Assembly (NCBI GenBank): GCA_944393715.1
Contig: CALYBB010000013.1
Coordinates: forward strand, 1-34,911
Length of the DNA: 34,911 nucleotides
Origin: an uncultured Alphaproteobacteria bacterium
GTDB taxonomy: Bacteria > Pseudomonadota > Alphaproteobacteria > RF32 > CAG-239
Direction: 5' to 3'
The translations under genes and the position numbers were made by a program. The notes under the pieces were generated by a model. That model was not told where the DNA came from and made no database searches. It worked only from the letters and a program-made list of their open reading frames with translations. Each line of letters starts with the position of its first letter. The stretch's first letter is position 1. Positions 26,656-34,144 of this stretch are shown here, one piece after another.

Positions 26656-26732
26656 TGGTGGGCGTGACAAGGCTCGAACTTGTGACCTCTGCGATGTGAA
26701 CACAGCGCTCTAACCAACTGAGCTACACGCCC
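26656..26732 (-). tRNA. tRNA-Val (anticodon CAC)
   Basis: A complete 77-nt cloverleaf on the minus strand with encoded CCA (26656-26658) and discriminator A. Acceptor strands GGGCGTG/CACGCCC pair fully. The D-arm is AGCTCAGTTGGTTAGAGC. The anticodon stem CTGTG/CGCAG carries loop TTCACAT, giving anticodon CAC for GTG codons. The T-arm is ACAAG-TTCGAGC-CTTGT. A partial second copy of its 5' part lies upstream at 26948-26996. Confidence 0.95.
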
Positions 26733-26947
26733 TCAAAAATCCATAATCATACATCCCTGCCATCGGTCACAAGCAAGCTTGTGGTCTGGCTCCTAAGCTC
26801 TGGCTCTTTCTCAAAAGCCAATCGCTAACTCGCTGCGGTCACTCGGTTTGTAACGTTTATCTCGCTGCGCTAAAAGCTTGCTCATAAACTAACAAACTCT
26901 CGCCTTTCGTTGAAAACCGCTCCGCCAGAGCTGTTTTCTGCCTCAAG
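26733..26947. other. Structured spacer between tRNA-Val and its 5' copy
   Basis: This 215-bp stretch has no gene. It holds nested inverted repeats: a 9-bp outer pair AGCTCTGGC/GCCAGAGCT (26796-26804 and 26924-26932) and an imperfect inner pair (26846-26860 and 26884-26897). There is also a separate perfect CACAAGC-AA-GCTTGTG hairpin (about 26768-26783). The motif TCGCTGCG occurs twice. It may be a small repeated element of the genome; I cannot check copy number. Confidence 0.5.
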
Positions 26948-26996
26948 CCTCTGCGATGTGAACACAGCGCTCTAACCAACTGAGCTACATGCCCTC
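26948..26996 (-). pseudogene. Truncated tRNA-Val copy (5' part only)
   Basis: These 49 bases match 26686-26734 with one mismatch (26990 T against 26728 C, within the acceptor stem). They cover the two bases before the tRNA, the acceptor 5' strand, the D-arm, the anticodon arm with CAC and the start of the variable region. The T-arm and the 3' acceptor strand are missing, so it cannot fold into a functional tRNA. It lies upstream of the intact gene in the same orientation. Confidence 0.9.
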
Positions 26997-27161
26997 TTGC
27001 CACACAAGCTTTTAATGCAAAATTCTTGCCGTGTCAACCGCAAATTTGCCCGCCATCTCCTATTTGCTTTTTAACAGCTTATTCCCTCAGCTTTTTGCGG
27101 ATTTTGTTTTTATTTCACCATCATCTGCCAGCCCCCGATGCCCGACACAAAACGTCTGGTA

Positions 27162-27266
27162 TCATTGGTTATCCACCAACATTCCGGCAAATATAAACGC
27201 CCCAATTCCCAGATAAACAGCAACAGTTATCTCTCGAAAGGGGGCGTTTTCAAATTTCCCTATCAA
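27162..27266 (-). CDS. Possible small membrane protein, coupled to the gene upstream
   Basis: A 34-residue frame starts at TTG, which overlaps the stop of the 360-residue gene (TTGA). It encodes a charged start followed by a convincing membrane segment (TVAVYLGIGAFIFAGMLVD). The overlap is typical of translational coupling. Against it: a non-ATG start, short length, and a hairpin over the middle of the frame that looks like the transcript end. I rate it as possible only. Confidence 0.25.
   Translation of the reverse strand: MIGKFENAPFREITVAVYLGIGAFIFAGMLVDNQ
27195..27249 (-). terminator. Long hairpin downstream of the 360-residue gene
   Basis: The arms AAACGCCCC (27195-27203) and GGGGCGTTT (27241-27249) pair over 9 bp. 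Inside them AGATAA/TTATCT (27211-27216 and 27227-27232) form a second helix. On the minus strand a TTTATATTT tract follows, compatible with transcription termination. Confidence 0.55.
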
Positions 27267-28345
27267 TGCACTTTAATCTTTGACATCTTTGCCTGCATCG
27301 CGGCAACCTCTTTTTTTGTCATGACGTTCCTACCAGATTTCAAAGGATCCTTCAACATTGTTTCGGCCGTCCATTCCGCAGATTCCTTATCATTTCGCCA
27401 CGATGCGCTTCCATATCTTGCAATATTTGAAAAAGGTTCTTCCTTCAGCGTCATCATCGGTCCTTTAATTTCTGAATCTTTGCCATCCCGCCAAGCTTCA
27501 TAATTCGCAACTTCCCGCTGCATCAGAGAGTCGCCGCTTTTTGCAGCATCCGCCTTCATATATGCAAACAATTCCGCCTCAACCGATTGTACTTGGGCAT
27601 TTTGAAAATAAGCGCCTTTATTTTGGAGCTTAACATCAGGAAACCTTTTCTTTGCGGCATCAATGACTTTTTGAACCTCTGCCAACCCTTTTGCTCTTTC
27701 GGCGTCAGGCATGGTTCTCCCAAAATGTTCCATATGTACGATATTCTCATAGGCAACCCCCATAGCAACACTAAACTGTTCCGGCTCAAGAGTTTCATAA
27801 GAAATCTTTGGTTTTTGAGGCTGAGCACCAGCGCCGGAAATTCCGCGCAAATTACGAAATGTATCTTTCGTGCCCCTGATAGTTCCTTTCACGATGCTGC
27901 TCACATTTCTATGAAGCTTACTTTCTTCACTCATCGATTTATCAACACGCTTTAGCTCATCTTTTATACCCTGCACAACTGTTTTGCTTCCCTCTACAAC
28001 TTCCGCCGTATTTTTCATCGAAGCAGAGGTTCTTCTCCTGAATTTCTTCCACCACGATTGTTTTTCTTTAGGCTTTACCCCAGCATAGAGTTTTTTTCCA
28101 TCAATATCGACTGTCACAGCGGCCGACATATCATATTTTGCCTCCATATCCGCTTTTCTTTTTTCTTCTTTGACACTTTGTTTAACATTGCTTTTCAAAT
28201 CCTTAAGAAAAGCTTTTCCAAGCTCAAGAAATTTAGAAAATCTTTCCTTATTTTTATCAGACATATCTCGGCACACTTCCTCCAACGTGCGTTTTCCATC
28301 AGCAACGTCTCCAAGCGCATAAAACAATTCTGCCATACTATTCAT
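27263..28345 (-). CDS. Hypothetical protein, 360 residues
   Basis: I recognise no family. The protein is soluble, highly charged and mostly helical, without signal peptide. The N-terminal 70 residues are Lys/Glu-rich helices ('RFSKFLELGKAFLKDLKSNVK'), followed by a short strand region (75-92) and a basic WWKKFRRR patch near 98-105. A coiled-coil-like stretch covers about 110-165. From about 185 a second domain with 'EPEQFSVAMGVAYENIVHMEHFGR' runs to the end. Start 28345 is fixed by a strong AGGAGG 8 bases upstream, and a very good promoter precedes it. A divergent XRE gene with an operator-like palindrome suggests it is kept repressed. It could be an effector, phage-derived or stress protein; the sequence does not say. 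Confidence 0.75.
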   Translation of the reverse strand: MNSMAELFYALGDVADGKRTLEEVCRDMSDKNKERFSKFLELGKAFLKDLKSNVKQSVKEEKRKADMEAKYDMSAAVTVDIDGKKLYAGVKPKEKQSWWKKFRRRTSASMKNTAEVVEGSKTVVQGIKDELKRVDKSMSEESKLHRNVSSIVKGTIRGTKDTFRNLRGISGAGAQPQKPKISYETLEPEQFSVAMGVAYENIVHMEHFGRTMPDAERAKGLAEVQKVIDAAKKRFPDVKLQNKGAYFQNAQVQSVEAELFAYMKADAAKSGDSLMQREVANYEAWRDGKDSEIKGPMMTLKEEPFSNIARYGSASWRNDKESAEWTAETMLKDPLKSGRNVMTKKEVAAMQAKMSKIKVH

Positions 28346-28382
28346 AAAAAGTCCTCCTCATAAAAATACCCATCTGGAAATA

Positions 28383-28411
28383 ATAGTAACGCATTTGTTG
28401 ATTATAGTCAA
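28383..28411 (-). promoter_or_regulatory. Promoter with overlapping XRE-type operator
   Basis: Minus-strand TTGACT (28406-28411), 17-bp spacer and TACTAT (28383-28388) drive the 360-residue gene. A near-perfect 16-bp palindrome GTTGACTATAATCAAC (28397-28412) covers the -35 and upstream spacer. It is of the size and symmetry bound by Cro/CI-type dimers, and such a gene lies divergently next to it. Confidence 0.6.
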
Positions 28412-28462
28412 CACCACATTTTCAAAATCATCTTACAATAAGAGCAAAACAAGGATAAGATT

Positions 28463-28687
28463 TTGAGTAACAGACTTGAAAACATAGGCAAAGCCATTTG
28501 CAAAATACGCAAGCAGCAAAATCTGCTACAAATCGATCTTGCTGTTGCCGTAGGCATTGACAGGGCATATCTGTCTGAAATAGAAAACGGACGAACCAAT
28601 GTTTCCATCAACATCCTTTATGCCATTGCTGACGCCCTGAACGTCTCTATTATAGATATCCTTGCAGAAAATAAAAAAACGTCTTGA
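28463..28687 (+). CDS. XRE-family regulator, TTG start
   Basis: A 74-residue, single-domain Cro/CI-type protein. The HTH covers residues 8-65: 'IGKAICKIRKQQNLLQIDLAVAVGIDRAYLSEIENGRTNVSINILYAIADALNVSIIDIL'. It starts with TTG at 28463, supported by AAGGA 6-8 bases upstream; no in-frame ATG keeps the full domain. It is divergent from the 360-residue gene, with a palindrome over that gene's promoter. This resembles a small self-contained repressor-target switch. It lacks any sensor domain, so relief of repression would need another factor. Confidence 0.85.
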   Translation: MSNRLENIGKAICKIRKQQNLLQIDLAVAVGIDRAYLSEIENGRTNVSINILYAIADALNVSIIDILAENKKTS

Positions 28688-28759
28688 TTATTGAGCCTTC
28701 TATAAAAAGCTGAAACTTCCAATTTGTTTTTGCCTAAAAATACCTTCTTTTCATAATAA

Positions 28760-29212
28760 TCATTCCTCTTGCAAAATCTCTATCCTGGCGGAAAACCCGC
28801 CTTTTGTTTCCGCCAGATATTCCAACCCTCTTTCAACCTCGCCGAGTTCAATCAGGCTGTTGTCTATTGTGCTTCCGTGATCTTTATAAAAAAAGCCGAA
28901 ATTTCCCCACGGTGCGTATATAAACATTTTGCCTCTTGCGGCAATCATGCCGTGCGGCACGTCGGTAAGCGAAACAGGACTTAGAAATTCGCTGATTTTT
29001 TCTTCGCCGGCAAAGTCAATAAATTCAAACTCCGCCGGCAACATCCGCAAAAATTGTTTAACCGCGGCATTATCCGCCATCTGCACAACTACCTCATTTT
29101 GATTAAAGCTCAACTTGATTTTCATCGGTTTAGTCTCCGTCACACCCCCGCCGAATACCGCATTGCTCCACAGTGAAACTGCAACGACCAGTCCGACAAA
29201 AAGTTTATTCAT
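28760..29212 (-). CDS. Secreted cyclophilin-like fold protein
   Basis: A 150-residue protein with a signal peptide (MNKLFVGLVVAVSLWSNAVFG) and a cyclophilin-like domain of the bacterial Cyclophil_like2 type. It begins 'MKIKLSFNQNEVVVQMADNAAVKQFL' and contains 'MFIYAPWGNFGFFYKDHG'. These domains share the cyclophilin barrel but usually lack the prolyl isomerase residues; their function is unknown. Start 29212 is preceded by GAGGA 9 bases away and lies 4 bp after the stop of the carboxymuconolactone decarboxylase gene, so the two are one operon. Both products are exported. Confidence 0.85.
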   Translation of the reverse strand: MNKLFVGLVVAVSLWSNAVFGGGVTETKPMKIKLSFNQNEVVVQMADNAAVKQFLRMLPAEFEFIDFAGEEKISEFLSPVSLTDVPHGMIAARGKMFIYAPWGNFGFFYKDHGSTIDNSLIELGEVERGLEYLAETKGGFSARIEILQEE

Positions 29213-29216
29213 CACA

Positions 29217-30068
29217 TCATTCCTCATAAATCGGCTTATAATTATCAACATCAGCCTCTCTAATCAGGTTGATGGTCGTCATTGCGTTCGCCAACCCGAT
29301 ATAAGGAATAGCCTGCACCATCACCGCCAGCAGCGTTTCTTTATCGTTTCCGGCTTTGAGTGCACCGACGACATGGGCGCCAAGTTGTTTTTCCGCCCCG
29401 AGAGTGGTTAAAACAACCAGCGACAACAATTCGCGTTGTTGAACTGTCAAACCGTCGCGGGTATAAAAATCGCCGAAACAGAAATCGGTCAAAGTATCCG
29501 GCACAATATCCTTATATTCCCCGGGCAATTCCGCCATCGCTTTTTTTACCTCGTCGCCGTAAAGTTTTTTCTGCACAACCAAGCCTTTTTCATGTCGGTC
29601 AACATCCGTTGTCGTCCCTGCATTTTCCAGCGGCAGTTTGATGTTTCTTTCTTTGGCAACTTCATTAAACACACCGATAGCGTTCAGCGTCCGAGGAAAA
29701 CCGATAAACGGCGCGCATTGATAAATAGCCTCGCGGATTACCAAAGGAGAATTGCCGACATTAAGCGCCGCGCCGATATGCGCTTTTAGCTGCGGCAGTG
29801 TCTGCATGGTCGCCAACGCAACCACGGTTATCAATTCGCGTTCTTTGTTATTCAAATTTCCGGTATAAAAGATATCCCCGAAAATATTACGCTGCAAAAT
29901 TTCCATAAATTCCGGATCGGTCGGACTGACTGTCCGTTTGGCTAAAAACAATTGTTCATAAGTCCTGTCGGCACGCTCGCTTCGGGTCATCATCTTATCC
30001 TCCTTGGCATTAACAAAACTGGTACAAAAAATCAGAGCCGCAAATAAAATATACTGAAAAAATCTCAT
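29217..30068 (-). CDS. Exported carboxymuconolactone decarboxylase-family protein (two domains)
   Basis: A 283-residue protein with a signal peptide (about 1-21, ending VNAKED). It has two copies of the CMD domain: about 45-150 ('NNKERELITVVALATMQTLPQLKAHIGAALNVG') and 190-275 ('TVQQRELLSLVVLTTLGAEKQLGAHVVGALKAG'). CMD proteins are AhpD-like helical proteins. The second copy lacks a CxxC pair and the first has a single Cys ('YQCAPFIGFPRT'), so peroxidase-type AhpD chemistry is doubtful. Decarboxylase or thiol activity is not shown. GGAGGA precedes the start. Divergent to it is a LysR gene, the common arrangement for an inducible target. Confidence 0.88.
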   Translation of the reverse strand: MRFFQYILFAALIFCTSFVNAKEDKMMTRSERADRTYEQLFLAKRTVSPTDPEFMEILQRNIFGDIFYTGNLNNKERELITVVALATMQTLPQLKAHIGAALNVGNSPLVIREAIYQCAPFIGFPRTLNAIGVFNEVAKERNIKLPLENAGTTTDVDRHEKGLVVQKKLYGDEVKKAMAELPGEYKDIVPDTLTDFCFGDFYTRDGLTVQQRELLSLVVLTTLGAEKQLGAHVVGALKAGNDKETLLAVMVQAIPYIGLANAMTTINLIREADVDNYKPIYEE

Positions 30069-30151
30069 ACCATCCTCCGCAAAATTAGCTGGAAACCGGT
30101 TATATTATGCTTGACGTTTGCCCAAAAGTCCAATACCGTTTGTTTATATAA

Positions 30152-30170
30152 CTATAATTTAAACTTATAG
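30152..30170. promoter_or_regulatory. Palindrome between the CMD operon and lysR (possible LysR box)
   Basis: CTATAA (30152-30157) and TTATAG (30165-30170) face each other across 7 bp. This fits the T-N11-A pattern of LysR-type binding sites and lies just upstream of the divergent LysR gene. Confidence 0.45.
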
Positions 30171-30180
30171 TGAGAATATT

Positions 30181-31059
30181 ATGGAACTGACGCAATTACG
30201 TTATTTTAAGACCGCAGCGGAATGCAACAATTTATCCGAAGCCGCGGAAAAACTGCATATTTCCCAACCGGCACTCAGTCTTGCCGTAAAAAAGCTGGAA
30301 GAGGAACTCGGCGTACCGCTGTTTGAGCGCTCAAAAAATAAACTATGCTTAAACGATGCCGGACGTCTGGCTTTGACTTATGCCGAAACCATCTTGTCCA
30401 AAACCGACGAGATGAAAAGCACTTTTTACCAGTTTATTCGCAGGGATAACATCTTGTCACTGGGTTTTTGTGATCCGGGACCGATGCGTTTTTCCATCCC
30501 GCAGCTGCAAAAAGCCAATCCCGATATCAGTGTTACCTCCGCCTTGTTACCGGATGAAAACAATCTGGAAACATTGCTGCTGACACATAAATATGACGCC
30601 GTTATATCTCTCAGACAGCCGCAAAACGAAAATATCGTGACCGTTCCGTTTGCCGCAGAAGAACTGATGTTGTCTGTTCCCGTCAGTCACCCCTTGGCAA
30701 CAAAAAAAAGCGTTTGCCTGCATAATGAAAAAAATCTGCAATTAATAAATTATTCCGGCGACGGCGCATACGTCCGCCAAATACAGCCTTTTATTAATTG
30801 GCTGACCGATAAATTCGGTATGAAAACCTATAACGACTACTTTGTTTTCCGCCAGCTGCTTGAAAACGGCAATCTTCTGTGTTTTACGACCAAACTTGTC
30901 CGCAATTACCGTAACGACGGCGACAATCGCGTCATAATTCCGCTGGAAGATGAAGGGTTAAAAGCGACCTATTACCTTTCTTACCTCAAAAGCAGTCCAA
31001 AATACCTTTCACCGCTTCTGAGTTGGGTAGAAAAACGTATTTCTCATAGCGGAATATAA
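30181..31059 (+). CDS. LysR-type transcriptional regulator
   Basis: A 292-residue canonical member. HTH in residues 1-60: 'MELTQLRYFKTAAECNNLSEAAEKLHISQPALSLAVKKLEEELGVPLFERSKNKLCLNDAGR'. The effector domain covers about 90-290, with 'VPFAAEELMLSVPVSHPLATKKSV'. The ATG at 30181 matches the family start exactly. Divergent transcription from the exported CMD/cyclophilin-like operon, with a palindrome between them, makes it the likely regulator of that operon. The inducer is unknown. Confidence 0.94.
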   Translation: MELTQLRYFKTAAECNNLSEAAEKLHISQPALSLAVKKLEEELGVPLFERSKNKLCLNDAGRLALTYAETILSKTDEMKSTFYQFIRRDNILSLGFCDPGPMRFSIPQLQKANPDISVTSALLPDENNLETLLLTHKYDAVISLRQPQNENIVTVPFAAEELMLSVPVSHPLATKKSVCLHNEKNLQLINYSGDGAYVRQIQPFINWLTDKFGMKTYNDYFVFRQLLENGNLLCFTTKLVRNYRNDGDNRVIIPLEDEGLKATYYLSYLKSSPKYLSPLLSWVEKRISHSGI

Positions 31060-31252
31060 CCCCTCGGACGAACACTTGTCAGACCACCTTTCCAAGGCGG
31101 AATTTCTGCAACAATAACCGCAAATTCCATGTAATGCAGACACTTTATCGCCTTTAAGCTGCTAGCGAAAAGCCGACTTTCAGCAATAGAATTCTGTATA
31201 GATACCGTTCATACCAATATCTCTATCTCTGCCAATTTAGATACTTTGCCTC

Positions 31253-31768
31253 TTATAAAAATTTTATAACATCTTCCATATCCTTACTGATTAAATGTGT
31301 TGGTGCAGCTTTTACCTCTTCAGCAGCATAGCCAATCGGCATAATCAGAACGGTTTTTATGTTAGCGGGAAGATTAAAAGCTTTTTCAAGACGAGTATTA
31401 GAAAAATAATTACACCAACAGGTAGCAATTCCTTCTTCTGCTGCTGCGAGCATAATGTGTGTGGCAACAATGCTTACGTCTTCAATACCGGAACGAACCC
31501 CGTTTTCCAGCGGATTTTTCCAATCTTCATTCAAATCGTAGGCAAAAATAAGAACCGTCGGCGAACCGTAACCGCAATGAGTTAATTGAGCCAACTTATC
31601 AATATTTTCTTTACTTTGCACGACATAAATTTTTTGCGGTTGTTGATTTTTTGCCGTAGGAGCAAGCATTCCTGCCGCTAAAATCCGGTTTAATTTTTCT
31701 CTTTCTATCGGTTTGTCCGAATACTTGCGCACTGAATATCTTCTTCTTGCCAAATCCGTAAAATTCAT
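31253..31768 (-). CDS. Nitroreductase-family FMN oxidoreductase
   Basis: A 171-residue flavoprotein. The FMN-phosphate motif 'RRRYSVRKYSDKPI' is at 8-21, followed by 'APTAKNQQP' at 36-44, 'DVSIVATHIMLAAAEEGIATCWCNYF' in the dimer core and 'LIMPIGYAAEEVKAAP' near the end. It probably uses NAD(P)H to reduce nitro or quinone compounds; the physiological substrate is unknown. AAGGAG lies 8 bases before ATG 31768. The gene is intact, unlike its two upstream neighbours (aldo/keto reductase and SDR), with which it forms a same-strand group. Confidence 0.93.
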   Translation of the reverse strand: MNFTDLARRRYSVRKYSDKPIEREKLNRILAAGMLAPTAKNQQPQKIYVVQSKENIDKLAQLTHCGYGSPTVLIFAYDLNEDWKNPLENGVRSGIEDVSIVATHIMLAAAEEGIATCWCNYFSNTRLEKAFNLPANIKTVLIMPIGYAAEEVKAAPTHLISKDMEDVIKFL

Positions 31769-31799
31769 ATCTTCATCTCCTTATTGTTAAATTATAAAA

Positions 31800-32638
31800 T
31801 TATCGTACCGTATCTTTCGGAACTGTACCAAGTTTTGCAATATCCTTTCCATCACGGGAACCATAAACGGAAATTTTAGAAAGTTCGGCACATAAAGCCG
31901 TATATTCTTTCTGAGTTAAAACAACATCTGCTGCACCAAGGTTTTCTCTGATACGGTTTTCGCTTCTCATACCGGGAATGGGCACAATGAAATCTCCGTA
32001 TGCCAACACCCATGCCAGACTGATTTGCGCCGGTGTGCAATTTTTCTGTTCGGCATATTTTTTTATCAGCGCTAAAAGCGGTTCGTTTGCTTTCATATTT
32101 TCTTGGCTGAAACGGGAAATGACCGTCCGAATATCATTCTTTTGAAAAGTATCGCCTGAGTTAAACTTTCCGGAGGAGATGATTGTCCCCACGCCCTGAT
32201 TTTGCCCTCTTTAATAAGTTTACCCATTACTTCAGCAACCTGTTCCTCGCTGCCTTCTTCCATCTAATGCTCGGTATAAATATCAATATAATCCGTTTGC
32301 AGACGGCGTAAAGATCCTTCTATATCCTGACGGATTCCCGCTTCGGACAATTTTCCCTCCGGCATATTTTGACCAGGCAAAGGAGTCGGCCAAAATTTAT
32401 CTGAAATAACAACTTTGTCACGCGGCAAATCTTTCAATGCTTTGCCGACAAATTCTTCATTTTTGAAATACGAATACATTTCGGCCGTATCAAAAAAATT
32501 GCATCCCAAATCAAAAGCCGCGTGAACTGCCTTAATGCCATCCTTTTCATCCGGCATATCGCCGTAAGCATGGGTAAACCCCATACATCCCATACCTATG
32601 GCTGATACTGTCAAGTTTCCAAGTTTTCTTATCTTCAT
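31800..32638 (-). pseudogene. Aldo/keto reductase pseudogene (stop plus internal deletion)
   Basis: The N-terminal part (32638 to about 32180) starts 'MKIRKLGNLTVSAIGMGCMGF' with the catalytic Asp/Tyr region 'NFFDTAEMYS'. It is stopped by TAG at 32264-32266 after 'DYIDIYTEH', yet continues in the same frame with 'MEEGSEEQVAEVMGKLIKEGKIRAWGQS'. At about 32180 it jumps to another frame that encodes the C-terminal part, 'SGKFNSGDTFQ' to 'IVPIPGMRSENRIRENLGAADV'. About 45-55 residues normally found between these two parts are missing. With a stop and an out-of-frame deletion it cannot make a full TIM barrel. Typical intact length is about 325-330. Confidence 0.88.
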
Positions 32639-32653
32639 GTTAACATCCTTTAC

Positions 32654-33295
32654 TTAATATATAACTTCGTTTGTTTCCCGCGTCTCATACAATTCCCAAA
32701 ATTTCTCCGCAATATTAGCCGGAGAAAAATACTCGTTTGAACCAATCCTTCCGGTTACCTGAACTGTTCCGATATAAATATTTTTTTCTTAAATACGGGA
32801 ACAAGAGCTTGAACCATTGCTCTTAAAGCCGCCTTATCCATTGAAAGAGGCAAATAGTCAATATGCGGCTGAAGAGCCAATCCGCCGCCTGTAATAAGTA
32901 TGGCTCCTTTCTTTGCGGCAAAATCTTCTGTATCCACAAGTCTGACAACATTATATGCACCAGCTACATCTGCTGCATAATGTTCCATAAGTACTTGGGG
33001 ATTCATCGTTTCTTTATTGTCAGGAGCCGTAATACCGACATTATAAAAAAGTACATCCGGAAAACCATTGATATTTATTGCATTTTGAAAACTCTTTGCA
33101 AAAGATGTAAAATCTGTAACATCGGCAACCTGCAAACCTATGTCAAATCCTTTTTGGACAAAGTCAGCTGCATATTCATCAAGATGGGATTGGCTTCGGG
33201 AAAAAAACAACCTTAAAACCGCAAGACGCAAATTTTTCAGCTACACCATTTCCTAATCCAGATCCTGTACCAATAACAAAAATTGTTTTTTTCAT
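32654..33295 (-). pseudogene. Short-chain dehydrogenase, two opposite frameshifts
   Basis: The start 'MKKTIFVIGTGSGLGNGVAEKFASCGFKVV' (ATG 33295, AGGAG 8 bases upstream) holds the nucleotide-binding glycines. At an A7 run (plus strand 33201-33207) the frame changes and continues 'FSRSQSHLDEYAADF', with 'VLFYNVGI' and 'GAILITGGGLALQP'. At a T7 run (32781-32787) it changes back to the first frame, and the C-terminus reads 'NIYIGTVQVTGRIGSNEYF' and ends at 32654. Restoring both runs gives about 213 residues, the expected length. Both lesions are single-base changes in homopolymers, so sequencing error or slippage is possible. Confidence 0.82.
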
Positions 33296-33370
33296 TGCAA
33301 ATCTCCTAAAACTTAATTTATGCCTACATCTTAAAGATACGAGAATTTTTCTCGACAAGGAAGATGCTAA

Positions 33371-33811
33371 TATCTTAACACGGAACTGCTTATGCATTAT
33401 AACTTTCAGCCGCTCGGATATTGCAAAATTTGCGTAGCAATGACACATAAACACCCCTTGGCAAAAAAGAAAATTCTTGATTGGAAAGATATAGATAATG
33501 AAACCCTGATACTCCTGAAGAGAGGAAAATCTCATGTGTTGGATGAATTGCGCGACGAAATATTAAAATGTCATACCTCAATTAAAATTCTTGATATTGA
33601 CGATTACTACGATATATCCATCTTTAATCTTTGTAAACAGCAAGAATATTTGATGGAAACCTTGGATATTTGGGAAAATCTGCATCCGATGTTAAAAACC
33701 GTCCCTGTTCTCTGGAAATATAAAATGCCTTATGGCCTCTTATATGCCAAACAACCTTCAGACAAAATGAAAATATTTATAAATACGCTTCAAAAAAATA
33801 TTAACCTGTAA
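33371..33811 (+). pseudogene. LysR regulator remnant lacking the DNA-binding domain
   Basis: The open frame (ATG at 33392, 139 residues) is the C-terminal half of a LysR effector domain. It includes 'GYCKICVAMTHKHPLAKKKI', 'NETLILLKRGKSHVLDELRDEI' and 'YGLLYAKQPSDKMKIFI'. The HTH and first effector lobe (about 150 residues) are absent; the frame is closed by a TAA at 33368. It is divergent from the SDR gene, where a complete regulator would be expected. Loss of the 5' part fits the decay of the neighbouring reductase genes. Expression as a free effector domain is possible but unlikely, since no ribosome binding site is seen. Confidence 0.78.
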
Positions 33812-34099
33812 TGTATAATTACAATTAATCTATAAAATGAGTCTTTTCCCAGATAAATCCAAATTTGACTATCTGTAACATATCTTTCTAAATTTAAAGC
33901 TCCGGCGCCATGAACTGTCCAATTCACGGGGAATAGTTCACTAAACCGAGGCTTTTAAATGGTGGGAGCTGATGGACTGACCTCATTCCATTCGGCCGCA
34001 CGGGCGGGCTTTTGCCCTGCGGGCAAACCGGCGATACCCGCGTCTCGCCTAGCCCTTGTAGTCAAACCAACGTCTCGTTGGTTCGAGCTATCAATTCTT

Positions 34100-34144
34100 A
34101 CCATAATAAAAACCTCTCCACAAGGGAGAGGTTTTTATTATGGT
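34100..34144. terminator. 20-bp perfect hairpin with A/T-tract
   Basis: Arms at 34100-34119 and 34125-34144 are exact complements with a 5-nt loop (ACAAG). The central part AAAAACCTCTCC/GGAGAGGTTTTT has the shape of a bidirectional terminator, but the pairing runs on for 8 further bases, which is more than termination requires. No intact gene ends close by. Confidence 0.65.

Noticed and set aside
31060..31252. Coding remnant between the LysR gene and the nitroreductase
   Set aside because: A minus-strand frame of about 50 codons is open there, but it has no start signals and I recognise no family.
33959..33990. tRNA 3' end remnant (TGGTGGGAGC...GACCTC)
   Set aside because: It resembles the 3' part of a minus-strand tRNA gene but no T-arm or acceptor pairing can be drawn.
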